64,000 nt of DNA from an uncultured Sphaerochaeta sp. (GTDB lineage: Bacteria; Spirochaetota; Spirochaetia; Sphaerochaetales; Sphaerochaetaceae), in NCBI RefSeq assembly GCF_963666015.1, contig NZ_OY762555.1, positions 2,852,001 to 2,916,000 on the forward strand, written 5' to 3'. This document shows, one piece after another, positions 8,563 through 18,111 of the stretch. A program made the translations under genes and the position numbers. Within the stretch, counting starts at the first letter, position 1. Each line of letters begins with the position of its first letter. The notes under the pieces were generated by a model. That model made no database searches. It was not told the DNA's origin and saw nothing but the letters and a program-made list of their open reading frames with translations.

Positions 8563-10526
8563 TGCCCGGATTTGTTGAGGTGTTGCTCGATCTTCCCCTG
8601 GACCAGTCATTTACCTACCAGATTCCTGAGGGTATGGAAGAGAAGGCTTGTGTGGGGTATCGGGTTGTCGTCCCCTTTGCAAGGCGGGAGATGACAGGCT
8701 ATGTCATTGAGACCCTCCCTAAGGTGGAAGCGACCTATACGATCAAGGAAATCAAGCGGGTCATCGATGATACCCCGCTCTTCAACAAGCAAACCATTGC
8801 CTTGGCTGAGTGGATGAGTCGTTTCTACCTCTGTAGCAGAGGGGAAGCATTGAGTATGATGATCCCTGGAGGCAGGAGAGACAGCAGCATCCCTGCCCTG
8901 GAGAGTGAAGACGACCTTCTCTTTGGTCGAATCGATACCCTCAGCGATGAACAGCAATATGCCATCGATACTATCTTGAAGCGCGAGCGGCCGATGTACT
9001 ACCTCTACGGTGTAACTGGCAGTGGCAAGAGTGAGGTGTTCCTTCGATCAGCGGAAGAGGTCATCAAGGAGGGGAAGTCTGTCATCTACCTGGTGCCAGA
9101 AATTACCCTCACCCATCAGTTGGCACGACAGGTCACCAAACGATTTTCCCAGAGGGTGGCGATCCTGCACTCTGCCCTGACTCCAAGCCAGCGGCTCAAG
9201 GAGTGGAAGCGGATCATCTCTGGCGAAGTGGATCTCGCCATAGGGGCTCGAAGTGCAGTCTTTGCCCCATTCCCCAATCTTGGTTTGATCATTTTGGACG
9301 AGGAACATGAGAGCAGCTACAAGAGTGGGAATACTCCCCGTTACCATGCCCGTCAAGTTGCCCAGAGACGATGTCAGTGTGAGGGGGCTACACTGGTCAT
9401 GGGAAGTGCAACGCCCTCATTGGAAGCTTGGGCCTTGATGGAGGGGAACAAGCATGTAGGTTCACTCCATTTACGGAACCGGGTCAGCGGTGGCATCATG
9501 CCCATCATAGAGGTGGTAAACCTCTCCTATGAGAAGAATCTGATCAGCAAGACGTTGCAAGAAAGAATCAAGGAGACCCTGAACAAGGGGAAGCAGACCA
9601 TCCTGTTCTTGAACAGACGGGGGTTCTCCTATTTCTTCCACTGTAATAGCTGTGGGTATGAACTGCGTTGTCCACATTGTGCAGTAGCACTTACCTACCA
9701 TAAAGGCACAGACCAGATGGTCTGTCACTATTGTGGGTATCGTACAAAACCGATGCGCTTCTGCCCTGAGTGCAACTCCCTCGATGTCAACTATAGCGGC
9801 TTCGGTACGGAGATGGTGGAAGAGGATATCCGTCGTCTCTTTCCCTCTGCACGTATTGCACGATTGGATACCGACAGTGCCAAGAAAAAAGGTGAGATTG
9901 GGAAAGTAATCAAGGCATTCAGGGATGGGGATATTGACATTCTCCTCGGGACACAGATGGTCGCGAAAGGCCTCAATTTCCCACTCGTGGAATTGGTGGG
10001 GATCGTACTTGCAGATAGTGGTTTGAATATTCCTGACTTCCGTGCCCAGGAGAGAACATTCAGCCTCTTGGTTCAAGTCTCAGGGAGGGCTGGACGATAC
10101 AACGACCAAGGAAGGGTCATTATCCAGACCTATCACCCGGAAAATCCTGCAATTCAATATGCACTGCAGTCTGATGTGCAGGGTTTTTATACCAAGGAAC
10201 TTGAGATTCGCAAACAGACAGGATTCCCTCCTTATAGTCGATTGATCAACCTGGTCTTTAGAGGACGTAATCAGCAAAAAGTGGAACAAGAGGTCCAGAA
10301 ATTCTCTGCTCATATAGAGCAACTCACTGTTAGGGGGGGCGCAGAGGTGTTGTGTTCCAGTGAGTGTCCTTTGGAGAAGATAGCTTCAAACTGGCGCTAC
10401 CACGTACTGGTTTCAGGCTCCCAGGCTTCCTTGGTCCATCACTTGGTAGCAAAGGCCCTCTCTGATTACACACCACCGCGGGGAGTCTATCTGGAGGTGG
10501 ATCTTGATCCTTTACAATTGCTTTAA
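8562..10526 (+). CDS. priA: Primosomal protein N' (replication restart helicase PriA)
   Basis: 654 residues. A 3'-5' superfamily 2 helicase that reloads the replisome at stalled forks. The N-terminal DNA-binding domain starts at PGFVEVLLDLP. Walker A is GVTGSGKSEVF (near residue 155), Walker B is DEEHESSYK, and eight cysteines in C-x2-C / C-x2-C / C-x2-C / C-x2-C order (near residues 365-407) bind two zinc ions. The helicase C domain carries the VSGRAGR motif VI. It is somewhat shorter than E. coli PriA (732). ATG 8562 has a strong AGGAGG 6 nt upstream and overlaps the previous stop. Last gene of the glpK-priA operon. Confidence 0.95.
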   Translation: MPGFVEVLLDLPLDQSFTYQIPEGMEEKACVGYRVVVPFARREMTGYVIETLPKVEATYTIKEIKRVIDDTPLFNKQTIALAEWMSRFYLCSRGEALSMMIPGGRRDSSIPALESEDDLLFGRIDTLSDEQQYAIDTILKRERPMYYLYGVTGSGKSEVFLRSAEEVIKEGKSVIYLVPEITLTHQLARQVTKRFSQRVAILHSALTPSQRLKEWKRIISGEVDLAIGARSAVFAPFPNLGLIILDEEHESSYKSGNTPRYHARQVAQRRCQCEGATLVMGSATPSLEAWALMEGNKHVGSLHLRNRVSGGIMPIIEVVNLSYEKNLISKTLQERIKETLNKGKQTILFLNRRGFSYFFHCNSCGYELRCPHCAVALTYHKGTDQMVCHYCGYRTKPMRFCPECNSLDVNYSGFGTEMVEEDIRRLFPSARIARLDTDSAKKKGEIGKVIKAFRDGDIDILLGTQMVAKGLNFPLVELVGIVLADSGLNIPDFRAQERTFSLLVQVSGRAGRYNDQGRVIIQTYHPENPAIQYALQSDVQGFYTKELEIRKQTGFPPYSRLINLVFRGRNQQKVEQEVQKFSAHIEQLTVRGGAEVLCSSECPLEKIASNWRYHVLVSGSQASLVHHLVAKALSDYTPPRGVYLEVDLDPLQLL

Positions 10527-10597
10527 GATTATTCTGTACATAGACTATGCTTAATAGTCATAGCAGTACTTCGTGGTCGCTCATATTCGTGATAACA

Positions 10598-10626
10598 TTG
10601 ACCATTGCAACAGGTGTTGGTATAGT
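10598..10626 (+). promoter_or_regulatory. Strong sigma-70-type promoter for the def operon
   Basis: TTGACC (10598-10603) and TATAGT (10621-10626) are 17 bp apart, each matching 5 of 6 consensus bases. Only 8 nt separate the -10 from the def ATG at 10635 and no ribosome binding site fits in between, so the transcript is predicted to be leaderless or to have a leader of 1-2 nt. Confidence 0.7.
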
Positions 10627-10634
10627 TTGGTATT

Positions 10635-11141
10635 ATGTTAGATATATATACACTTGGAGAAGAGGTACTAAAAGAGAAGTGCCAGAAAGTAACCAAATTT
10701 GATAACGCGTTGAAGATATTGGTCGATGCCATGTTCGACACCATGGACGAAGCTGATGGTGTAGGGCTTGCCGCTCCCCAGGTTGGGGTGAACCAACGGC
10801 TGTTTGTCATCCATATCCGTGGAGCAGAGAAGCGTGCCTATATCAATCCGCAGATCATTGAGACATCCATAGAGACTTCTACGGATGAAGAAGGATGTCT
10901 CTCCATCCCAGGGGTTTGGCACGATGTACAGCGCCCAGCCCGCGTGACCGTGCAGGCACAGGATGTGGAGGGAAAAGTATTTCAGGTCAAGGCTGAAGGA
11001 TTGCTCGCTCGAGCGCTCCAGCATGAGAATGATCATCTCAATGGGGTTTTGTTCATTGATCGCTTGAATGATGAAGAACGCGAGAAGATGGTACAAGCCT
11101 TCGAGAAACGAAACAAATCCCAGAGGAGAAAGAAGCGTTGA
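10635..11141 (+). CDS. def: Peptide deformylase
   Basis: 168 residues. A metalloenzyme that removes the formyl group from nascent peptides. The three motifs are intact: GVGLAAPQ (42-49), EGCLS (86-90, Cys metal ligand) and HENDH (130-134, two His ligands and catalytic Glu). It is paired with fmt, which makes the formyl-Met-tRNA, through a 4-bp overlap. No Shine-Dalgarno is seen; a promoter -10 abuts the start codon. Basic residues at the C-terminus (RNKSQRRKKR) are common in the family. Confidence 0.96.
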   Translation: MLDIYTLGEEVLKEKCQKVTKFDNALKILVDAMFDTMDEADGVGLAAPQVGVNQRLFVIHIRGAEKRAYINPQIIETSIETSTDEEGCLSIPGVWHDVQRPARVTVQAQDVEGKVFQVKAEGLLARALQHENDHLNGVLFIDRLNDEEREKMVQAFEKRNKSQRRKKR

Positions 11142-12082
11142 GGATTCTCTTTGCCGGTACTGCCGAAATTGCAGTTCCCTCATTACGGGCCTTGTCACAG
11201 CACTATGATATCGCTGCGGTACTTACCAACACCGACAAGCGGGGTGCAAGGGGCAAGGCCCTTGTTGCACCTCCGGTTAAGGTGGCTGCAGAAGCGTTGG
11301 GCCTTCCAGTTCTGCAGTTTGATCATCTTGGGCGTGAGGCTCGGGAGGCTGTCAGCACCTATGGGTGTGATACGCTTGTCTGTTTTGCCTATGGAAGACT
11401 TTTTGGCCCAAAATTTCTGGGGCTTTTTCCTCGTGAGCAACTGAACATACATCCCTCATTGCTTCCTTTGTTACGTGGACCAAGTCCCATACAAGGGGCA
11501 ATCCTCTCTCAAGCCAGTGAGAGTGGCATCAGCATTCAGCGAATAGCATCACAGATGGATAGCGGAGACCTGCTACTTGCCGAGCAATTTCCCCTCAATG
11601 GGGATGAAACCACGGAAAGTCTTTCTGTTCTTGTGGCCGAGAGAGCTGCTGATCTTGCTGTAAGGGCTCTCTCCAGGTTACAGCGGGGTACCGCAGTATT
11701 TTCCCGCCAGAGTGGGGAAGCAACCTATACGAAACTGATAACCCCAGAAATGGCTGAATTGGATTTCTCAAATCCAGCGAAGGCGTTGCATGCACAGATC
11801 AGGGCAATGACGCCTTGGCCCAAAGCTCGGACAACCTATCAGGGACAGACGCTTCTTATATCAGGTGTATATGGTACAATAGATGAGATAGGGGAAGATT
11901 CTTATGAAGCAGAGGTACCTGTAGGAACCGTAATTGCAAAACAGAAGAATAAGGGGATTGCCATTATTACCTCTGAAGGCTTGCTTTGGGTGACACGTCT
12001 GCAACTGGAAAAACGCAAGGAAATGGATTGGCAGTCCTTCCTTAATGGTAATCAGGATTTCTTGGGATCCAGGCTGGGGTAA
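11138..12082 (+). CDS. fmt: Methionyl-tRNA formyltransferase
   Basis: 314 residues. It formylates initiator Met-tRNA using 10-formyl-tetrahydrofolate. The N-terminal Rossmann-like domain begins RILFAGTAEIAVPSL; the folate site HPSLLPLLRGPSPIQGAIL and the MDSGDLL loop with its catalytic Asp are present; a C-terminal OB-like domain follows residue 205. The start codon is TTG at 11138, overlapping the def stop (TTGA), with AGGAG upstream in def. The next gene begins 3 nt after the stop. Confidence 0.95.
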   Translation: MRILFAGTAEIAVPSLRALSQHYDIAAVLTNTDKRGARGKALVAPPVKVAAEALGLPVLQFDHLGREAREAVSTYGCDTLVCFAYGRLFGPKFLGLFPREQLNIHPSLLPLLRGPSPIQGAILSQASESGISIQRIASQMDSGDLLLAEQFPLNGDETTESLSVLVAERAADLAVRALSRLQRGTAVFSRQSGEATYTKLITPEMAELDFSNPAKALHAQIRAMTPWPKARTTYQGQTLLISGVYGTIDEIGEDSYEAEVPVGTVIAKQKNKGIAIITSEGLLWVTRLQLEKRKEMDWQSFLNGNQDFLGSRLG

Positions 12083-12085
12083 CCT

Positions 12086-14302
12086 ATGAGACGAATGGTG
12101 GTGTTGGCACTCCTTGTGCTTTTGGGTCTCCCGTTGTCGGCAACCACAGAGAAGGTTGCCCTTGTTCTCTCGGGAGGTGGAGCTCGGGGATTGGCACACA
12201 TTGCAGTCCTTGAGGCTGTTGAAGCGAGAGGAATTCCCATCGATATGGTGGTTGGCACCAGTATGGGTGCGTTGGTAGGTGGGCTTTACAGCGCTGGGTA
12301 TTCTCCCTTGGAAATCCGTAATCTACTGGAAACCTATGACATGGTTGGACTGTTCTCCACGCCCCCACTTGAAGACGCTGAACATGAGGATGAGGTTTTC
12401 TCCTACAAAAACAATCAGGTTTTCTCATTGGGTTTTGGCGAGCAGGGCCTAGGAAATGCCCCTGCCCTGATTGGTGACCAACGAATCCTGGAACTGTTAG
12501 GGTATTTATTTGCACGATATCCCAATACCATTGATTTTTCAGAACTACCCATTCCGTTCTACTGTGTCTCTGCAAATGCCGCAACAGGAGAGCGTATTGT
12601 TCATAGCGAGGGTTCATTGGTTACGGCAATCAGGAGTAGTATTTCCATACCCATCGTCTTTACCCCATTCCCGCTGGGAGAAGGTATCCTTGCCATTGAT
12701 GGTGGGGTGGTAGACAATCTTCCCATCGAACTGGCGAGAAGCCTTGGAGCGGAGTATGTCATCGCAAGTGACGTGAATGCCTTGGGAATGCAGGACGCTG
12801 TCGACCTTGAGAGCCTCTCATCAATGGCAATGCAGACCGTTGTATTGCTTACCCAGGAGAAAGCGACAGCTCAGCATCCATCCGCCGATGTGCTTGTGCT
12901 TCCAGAGCTGAAAAACACGTTCGCCTTGGACTTCTCGGCACATGAGCAGATTATTGAGGCAGGTTGGGAAGCTGTGGATGCGCAAGATGCAGCATTCGAT
13001 GCGCTTGTAGATACTCTCTCACAGGTTCGCCCCCTCACCCCAGCGGAAGAAAATCGAAGCGGTACCTATTCTCTTCTTTCAACCCCCAAGATTCTACAGA
13101 TAGAGGTAGAGGACATCTCCTTGAAACCGGGGGCGATTATTCCTGGATCTTTCTTGTTTTCTGATTTTCTGGGCAGGAGACTCAATGCACAGACCGCAAC
13201 GGAGTTGAATCTTAAACTTAGGGAAATCAAGAACGCCTACGATCTGACCACGCTCAGTTATGAGATGTCCAGTGATGGAAAGCTGATGATCTATGCCCGG
13301 AGTTTTGGGCGAAGGGATAGAAGTATCAGCATGGGGTTCCATGCTAATACCGGCTTCTCTACTGCATTGCCCTCAGGGTTTGTATGGTATCGTGCAGATG
13401 CATATCTGGATGCTTCCCTCGGGGGCTTGGGAAAGAATCAGGACTTCACCTTTTCTGTCAATGCTACACTTGGTCAGCGATCAGGGATGACTCTCAGTTT
13501 TTCCTATCCTCTGCTCAGTGGAAGCAAGGGGCGTATTGATGCAGTTGTGAACGCTAGTTATGGAGCTGGCGCGATGACGCCTCTCTCAGCAATGATCAAT
13601 GCAAAGCGAAGTGCTCCTTTGGATCGTATGTTTAATAGTGATGCCGGTTTTCACTTTCGCTTTGGAAAGTACGGGAGGGCATCTCTTAAAGGAAGTTACC
13701 TGCTTGTCTCGGTGAATGATACTGCATATGACAAGCAATTCTATGCCTATCCAGTGGGAGAGCTAACTGTTTCCTATGGAAATCTATCATCTCGCTTTGC
13801 TGCCTCGGGTTTCCGCCTTGAAGCGTTGGGTAGGCTTGGCTATCAACAGGGCTTAATCCACTCTGTACGTTTGGGATGGAAGCAGAACTTTGTACTCACG
13901 TACCGTGACAGCCTAAGCTATACAGCTCATCTTTCCCTTATGAGAGAACCTTTCCCCTTTATCCAGAGCTATGCAAATCTGGGAGGCATTGACCAGATGG
14001 TCAGCTATGGTCCGCTCTTCCTTCGTCGTGATATCGCCTACTTGGGTGTGGATTGGCAACACCGACTTACTGAAATATTTGGATATCCAGCTTTTGGGAA
14101 AATTTCACTGCATGGGGCAGTGTATGATGCATATGATCCCTATAGTGGGTTGCCTCCTAGCGAAGATGCCTATTTCAATTCCAGCCTCTGGGACATGGGA
14201 CTGGCACTTATGCTTGGCCTCGATACCCCGATAGGGGAGGTTATTGCCTCATTGGGATTGAGCCTTATGGGAGAGGTATCTTTCTCATTGGGGGTCTACT
14301 GA
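12086..14302 (+). CDS. Patatin-like phospholipase fused to a POTRA/outer-membrane beta-barrel (type Vd-like)
   Basis: 738 residues. A signal peptide (1-20) precedes a patatin domain with the oxyanion GGGARG, the nucleophile in GTSMG (Ser59) and the second dyad residue in DGG (Asp205). Residues about 330-400 resemble a single POTRA domain, and from about 400 to the end the sequence is strand-rich with alternating hydrophobic/aromatic residues ending in a Tyr, like BamA/FhaC-type 16-strand barrels. This layout matches RssA/PlpD-type proteins in which a lipase is carried through its own outer-membrane barrel. Lipase activity on phospholipids is inferred. It overlaps the radical SAM gene (TGATG) and begins 3 nt after fmt. 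Confidence 0.85.
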   Translation: MRRMVVLALLVLLGLPLSATTEKVALVLSGGGARGLAHIAVLEAVEARGIPIDMVVGTSMGALVGGLYSAGYSPLEIRNLLETYDMVGLFSTPPLEDAEHEDEVFSYKNNQVFSLGFGEQGLGNAPALIGDQRILELLGYLFARYPNTIDFSELPIPFYCVSANAATGERIVHSEGSLVTAIRSSISIPIVFTPFPLGEGILAIDGGVVDNLPIELARSLGAEYVIASDVNALGMQDAVDLESLSSMAMQTVVLLTQEKATAQHPSADVLVLPELKNTFALDFSAHEQIIEAGWEAVDAQDAAFDALVDTLSQVRPLTPAEENRSGTYSLLSTPKILQIEVEDISLKPGAIIPGSFLFSDFLGRRLNAQTATELNLKLREIKNAYDLTTLSYEMSSDGKLMIYARSFGRRDRSISMGFHANTGFSTALPSGFVWYRADAYLDASLGGLGKNQDFTFSVNATLGQRSGMTLSFSYPLLSGSKGRIDAVVNASYGAGAMTPLSAMINAKRSAPLDRMFNSDAGFHFRFGKYGRASLKGSYLLVSVNDTAYDKQFYAYPVGELTVSYGNLSSRFAASGFRLEALGRLGYQQGLIHSVRLGWKQNFVLTYRDSLSYTAHLSLMREPFPFIQSYANLGGIDQMVSYGPLFLRRDIAYLGVDWQHRLTEIFGYPAFGKISLHGAVYDAYDPYSGLPPSEDAYFNSSLWDMGLALMLGLDTPIGEVIASLGLSLMGEVSFSLGVY

Positions 14303-15255
14303 TGAGTGACCTCTATAGGTCATATGCCACCCATCTCCATGAAGTGTACCATGCGCGTGTGTACCGAATAGGGGTGGATGGTCACTTCTCCTGTCCAAAC
14401 CGTACTCTGGATGGGAGTGGTGGGTGTGCTTTCTGTGATGGTACAGGTACTATTGCAGCCTACCAGAAGCCTCAGGACAGGCTGTCTGAAATCTCCCATA
14501 TGACCATTGAAGAGAGAATCAGCAAGATTAAAATGCAGATAGAACAGGGAAAACGATTCTTGAAACGAAGATACCGTGCTGATTTATACTCGCTCTATTT
14601 CCAAGCCTATACCAATACTTATGACACCTTGGAACACCTTAAAATGCTCTATGATTTGGTATTGGAAGAAGGTCCCTTTGTAGAGTTAATCATCTCAACC
14701 CGCCCTGATTGCATTAACGATGAAATAATTACCTTGCTGGGAAGGTATCAGCATTCGGTACAAAAGGTGTGGGTTGAACTAGGATTGCAAAGCGGCAGTG
14801 ATGAGACCCTTGAGCGCATTGGTAGAGGTCATGCTGTTTTTTCCTACATATCCGCAGCAAATTCGTTACATTTGGCCGGTATTGGTGTTTGTACTCATGT
14901 GATACTCGGTTTACCAGGTGAAAACCGCAAGGATTTTGCACAAACTGCAGCCATTGTAAATAGGGCTGGTAGTGAAGCAGTGAAGATTCATAATCTGCAT
15001 ATTTGTCAGGGTACCCGTCTACAGGATTGGTATGAGATGGGAGAGGTAGGCACTGCTTCCTTGAGGAGGCATGTTGAGCAGAGTATATGGTTCTTGAGAC
15101 GTCTGAATCCTTCTGTTGTCATTGAACGAATGGTATGTGAAACTCCCGAATATCGACTTGTCGCTCCACGTGCATTTCCCGACAAGCATCAATTTCTCCA
15201 GCAGTTGAAAAGCACGATGGAAGAGAGAGGCTGGGTACAAGGAGACTTGGTATGA
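14302..15255 (+). CDS. Radical SAM protein, YhcC/TIGR01212 family
   Basis: 317 residues. The iron-sulfur cysteines are Cys31, Cys42 and Cys45, spaced C-x10-C-x2-C as in YhcC-type enzymes rather than the canonical C-x3-C-x2-C. The glycine-rich GSGGCAFCDGTGT stretch and the later YFQAYTNTY, VELGLQSGSDETL and HVILGLPGE segments fit the family. The reaction is unknown. The ATG overlaps the previous TGA, and its own stop overlaps the VanZ-like gene (ATGA). Confidence 0.88.
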   Translation: MSDLYRSYATHLHEVYHARVYRIGVDGHFSCPNRTLDGSGGCAFCDGTGTIAAYQKPQDRLSEISHMTIEERISKIKMQIEQGKRFLKRRYRADLYSLYFQAYTNTYDTLEHLKMLYDLVLEEGPFVELIISTRPDCINDEIITLLGRYQHSVQKVWVELGLQSGSDETLERIGRGHAVFSYISAANSLHLAGIGVCTHVILGLPGENRKDFAQTAAIVNRAGSEAVKIHNLHICQGTRLQDWYEMGEVGTASLRRHVEQSIWFLRRLNPSVVIERMVCETPEYRLVAPRAFPDKHQFLQQLKSTMEERGWVQGDLV

Positions 15256-15776
15256 GAGAGAGAATTCCCTTACAGAGGATTGTCCGTGTAACAGGAACAA
15301 TCCTTTCCATTTTGGTGGTGACATTGATTCTAATCTTTTCCTTTATGCCTAAGGAGTCCTATCCGGAAATCTCCTGGATCCCGTTTGCAGACAAGGGAGA
15401 TCATATGGCAGCCTATGCTGCCCTTGGATTCTCTCTCTTCTTTGCCTTTCTACGGATACCAGGATCGGGAAGACCCCACAAGCGGGTTGCAGTACCACAC
15501 TCAACGCTCCATCTCAGTTCTTGGTCCGGTAGTGCTGTTCTTGTCTCCCTGATAATCGGTACACTGCTAGGGATTGTCGTGGAGCTGTTTCAGCCGATGT
15601 TCGAGCGAAGTCGTGAGTGGCTTGATTTGGCTGCAGATTTTATGGGATTGGTTGTTGGTCTAGCCATTGCATTGTTGGTTCTGAAGGCTGTAGGTAGTTA
15701 CTTTGCCACCAGACCATGGCTGTATGACCCTAACTGGAAGGATGAAGTAGATGAAACTCGCAAAGAGAATCAGTGA
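15252..15776 (+). CDS. VanZ-like membrane protein
   Basis: 174 residues with four predicted membrane spans (about 15-33, 50-70, 95-115, 128-150). The signature is the KGDHMAAYAALGFSLFFAF loop-helix, where VanZ-family proteins have a conserved DK..H...Y. Function is not known; VanZ itself gives low-level teicoplanin resistance, which should not be assumed here. It overlaps both neighbours: 4 bp with the radical SAM gene and 26 bp with the fumarase alpha gene. Confidence 0.75.
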   Translation: MRERIPLQRIVRVTGTILSILVVTLILIFSFMPKESYPEISWIPFADKGDHMAAYAALGFSLFFAFLRIPGSGRPHKRVAVPHSTLHLSSWSGSAVLVSLIIGTLLGIVVELFQPMFERSREWLDLAADFMGLVVGLAIALLVLKAVGSYFATRPWLYDPNWKDEVDETRKENQ

Positions 15777-16617
15777 GGAGCTGGAAAAGGCAGTCGTCGA
15801 ACTTGATGAGGGGGTTCTGGAGAAAATCCGTGAAGCCCATGCCGTTGAATCAGCAGCATCAGAAACATCAGTAGGCAGCCGATCAAGTTTGGCCGTCCTG
15901 GACGCAATACTCGATAATCTTGCACTGGCTAAGGACCAGTCACTTCCCATGTGTCAGGACACAGGGATGTTTCTTGTGTTTGTTGATGTAGGCAAAACAT
16001 GTCCGATTCCTCTCTCTGTTATAGAAGAAGAGATTCTTGAAGGATGTGCCATTGCTGTGAGACAAGCCCATTTTCGGCGGTCCGTGGTGGTTGAGCCCGT
16101 GTTTGAACGAATCAACACGCAAAATAACCTCCCTCCGATAATCTGGTGGAACCTGGTGGAGGGAAGTGGCTTGAGGATAGAGATATTGCTCAAGGGATTC
16201 GGTAGTGAGAACTGCAGTTCGATTAGGATGTTGAACCCTACAGGAGGAGAAGAGGCAATCATCAGCGCAGTTGCTGAAATTGTTTCTGCAGCAGGAGGGA
16301 AACCATGTCCTCCTATCTTAGTCGGTGTTGGACTTGGCGGATCCATGGACCGGGCGGCTTATTTAAGCAAGCGGGCATTGCTCCGCGATGTAAGAGTATC
16401 CCACAGCGAGAAGCAGTATGCTGAATTGGAAGAAAAAATTCTTGCGCGTTTGCAACGACTAGGGATTGGAAGCGGAGGTCTTGGTGGTATGATTACGGCC
16501 CTCCATGTAGCCATTGCCTATGAGGCTACGCATATTGCCGGTCTTCCGTTGGCTGTTTCTATTAACTGTTGGGCAGACAGAAAGGCAACGATTGTTTGGG
16601 AGGGTAATGATGCGTGA
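15751..16617 (+). CDS. Class I fumarate hydratase (or tartrate dehydratase), alpha subunit
   Basis: 288 residues, equivalent to the N-terminal catalytic half of class I (Fe-S) fumarase. It shows the MCQDTGMFLVFVDVG Cys segment, a conserved Cys in SENCSSIRMLNP, and VGVGLGGSMDRAA. Together with the next gene it forms an oxygen-sensitive [4Fe-4S] hydro-lyase interconverting malate and fumarate; L-tartrate dehydratase (TtdAB) has the same make-up and cannot be excluded. The ATG lies 26 bp inside the VanZ gene. As no other TCA gene is nearby, a fermentative fumarate branch is the simplest inference. Confidence 0.88.
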   Translation: MKLAKRISEELEKAVVELDEGVLEKIREAHAVESAASETSVGSRSSLAVLDAILDNLALAKDQSLPMCQDTGMFLVFVDVGKTCPIPLSVIEEEILEGCAIAVRQAHFRRSVVVEPVFERINTQNNLPPIIWWNLVEGSGLRIEILLKGFGSENCSSIRMLNPTGGEEAIISAVAEIVSAAGGKPCPPILVGVGLGGSMDRAAYLSKRALLRDVRVSHSEKQYAELEEKILARLQRLGIGSGGLGGMITALHVAIAYEATHIAGLPLAVSINCWADRKATIVWEGNDA

Positions 16618-17131
16618 ATTGATATTGCCCCTGAGCAGTGAGGCTATTGCAAGTCTGAAGGCATATGACCAAGTCTTTTTGACTGGTTCTCTCTACGTAG
16701 GTCGTGATCAGGTCCATAAGCGACTGCATGAGCTTTTACAGCAGGAAAAGAGTCTTCCCATATCCTTGGAAGGTGAGACTATATACTATATGGGGCCAAG
16801 TCCAGCCCCAGAGGGGAAGCTGATCGGTGCCTGTGGTCCGACCACTAGTGCAAGAATGGACCCTTTCAGCCCGCTGTTGCTTGACCAGGGCCTCAAGGTT
16901 ATGATCGGAAAGGGGCCACGTTCCAAGGAAGTTGCCTCGGCAATCAAGAGAAATAAGGCTGTATATCTGCAAGCCTTTGGAGGGTGTGGAGCGCTCTATG
17001 CTTCCAAGGTCAGAGCTGTCACAACGGTTGCTTTTCCCGATCTGGGACCAGAGGCTCTCCTGCGTCTTGAGGTGGAGAAGTTCCCGGTAATCGTGGCAAT
17101 CGATTCACAATTGGGGAGTGTTTTTCCCTAA
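16610..17131 (+). CDS. Class I fumarate hydratase, beta subunit
   Basis: 173 residues, the C-terminal domain partner of the preceding subunit. It has GSLYVGRDQVHKRL, the GPTTSARMDPF anion-binding stretch and the FGGCGALYASKV segment typical of FumB-C/TtdB. The start is ATG 16610 (ATG 16607 also possible), fixed by GGGAGG at 16598-16603 within the alpha gene; the two genes overlap by 8 bp. The upstream in-frame extension to 16514 lies inside the alpha gene and is not real. Last gene of the def operon. Confidence 0.88.
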   Translation: MRELILPLSSEAIASLKAYDQVFLTGSLYVGRDQVHKRLHELLQQEKSLPISLEGETIYYMGPSPAPEGKLIGACGPTTSARMDPFSPLLLDQGLKVMIGKGPRSKEVASAIKRNKAVYLQAFGGCGALYASKVRAVTTVAFPDLGPEALLRLEVEKFPVIVAIDSQLGSVFP

Positions 17132-17307
17132 TTGGGCACTTTTTGATACTTTACACTGGACGTATACGGTCCGCTGGGTTACAGTTTCCTTTATACAGGT
17201 CTTCTTTTCACGTATGTCATAATGGGGTGTATGGCATGCTTGCTATGTGTTGATCCAGAACACATCGGTCGAAGACCTGAAAAAATGCTGTTACGGAAGG
17301 ATATGCC

Positions 17308-18111
17308 GTGAAGAATACCTTGTCTGTGCGCCTCGTCTCCTTGTTCTTGCTCTTTTTGATGGTTGGATGTTCGAAAACCCCAGTTGAATCTCCCCAGAAG
17401 CCTGTGGAGGAAACTCCATCGACGGTTGTGGTAAAAACTGAACCAGTTGTTGAAGAGACGGATGTCATCCGGGACTTGGAAGAGCCTTCCACGCTGGAAG
17501 ATCGTTTCAGTTACACCTATGGTTATCTGCTCTACTCCTCAATGGTACAGCAGAAGGGTTTCAGTGACTTGGAAGCCTCCTATTTTGCTAAGGGAATCCT
17601 CGATGCTGATAGTGGTCAAGGGTTCTACACCCAGGATGAGATGTCTCAAACCCTTTATGAGGTGCAAACAAAACTCCTGCAGATTGCACAAGAGGAGATG
17701 GATGCCATATCCTCAGCCAATATGGAAGTTGCAGAGGATTTTCTGAAGACCAACAAGGAAAGGGAGTCTGTAAAGATAACTGATTCAGGGCTACAGTATG
17801 AAGTGATTGTGGAAGGGGAAGGGGACCGCCCAACAGAGGATAGCATTGTAGAAGTCGATTACCAGATTATGCTGTTGAACGGAAAAATCATCGACAGTTC
17901 CTATGAACGGGAACAAAGTTCCACCTTCCTGCTGGAAGCCATTATGGTACCAGGGTTTATTGAGGGTGTTAAGTTGATGCAGGAAGGTGCAAAGTACCGT
18001 TTCTGGATACATCCTGACCTTGCCTATGGGAAAGAGGGGACGGAAACCATTGAACCAAATACCCTGTTGATCATAGAGGTCGAACTCAAGTCAATCAGAG
18101 AGGGCCGTTAA
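17308..18111 (+). CDS. FKBP-type peptidyl-prolyl cis-trans isomerase lipoprotein (FkpA/Mip-like)
   Basis: 267 residues. A lipoprotein signal peptide ends in LMVGC (Cys20), followed by a Pro/Glu/Val-rich linker (about 20-60), an alpha-helical N-terminal dimerisation domain of the Mip/FkpA type (about 65-150), and an FKBP domain (about 160-265) with VEVDYQIML, GFIEGVKLMQEGAKYRFWIHPDLAYG. It should act as a folding helper anchored in an envelope membrane. The start is GTG 17308, 8 nt after GGAAGGA; an ATG slightly upstream is followed at once by a stop. Its 3' end overlaps the convergent HAD gene by 17 bp. Confidence 0.9.
   Translation: MKNTLSVRLVSLFLLFLMVGCSKTPVESPQKPVEETPSTVVVKTEPVVEETDVIRDLEEPSTLEDRFSYTYGYLLYSSMVQQKGFSDLEASYFAKGILDADSGQGFYTQDEMSQTLYEVQTKLLQIAQEEMDAISSANMEVAEDFLKTNKERESVKITDSGLQYEVIVEGEGDRPTEDSIVEVDYQIMLLNGKIIDSSYEREQSSTFLLEAIMVPGFIEGVKLMQEGAKYRFWIHPDLAYGKEGTETIEPNTLLIIEVELKSIREGR

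Noticed and set aside
17132..17307. Possible small RNA or riboswitch between the fumarase and FKBP genes
   Set aside because: Only a weak GGAC/GTCC stem was seen; no recognised riboswitch core or terminator.
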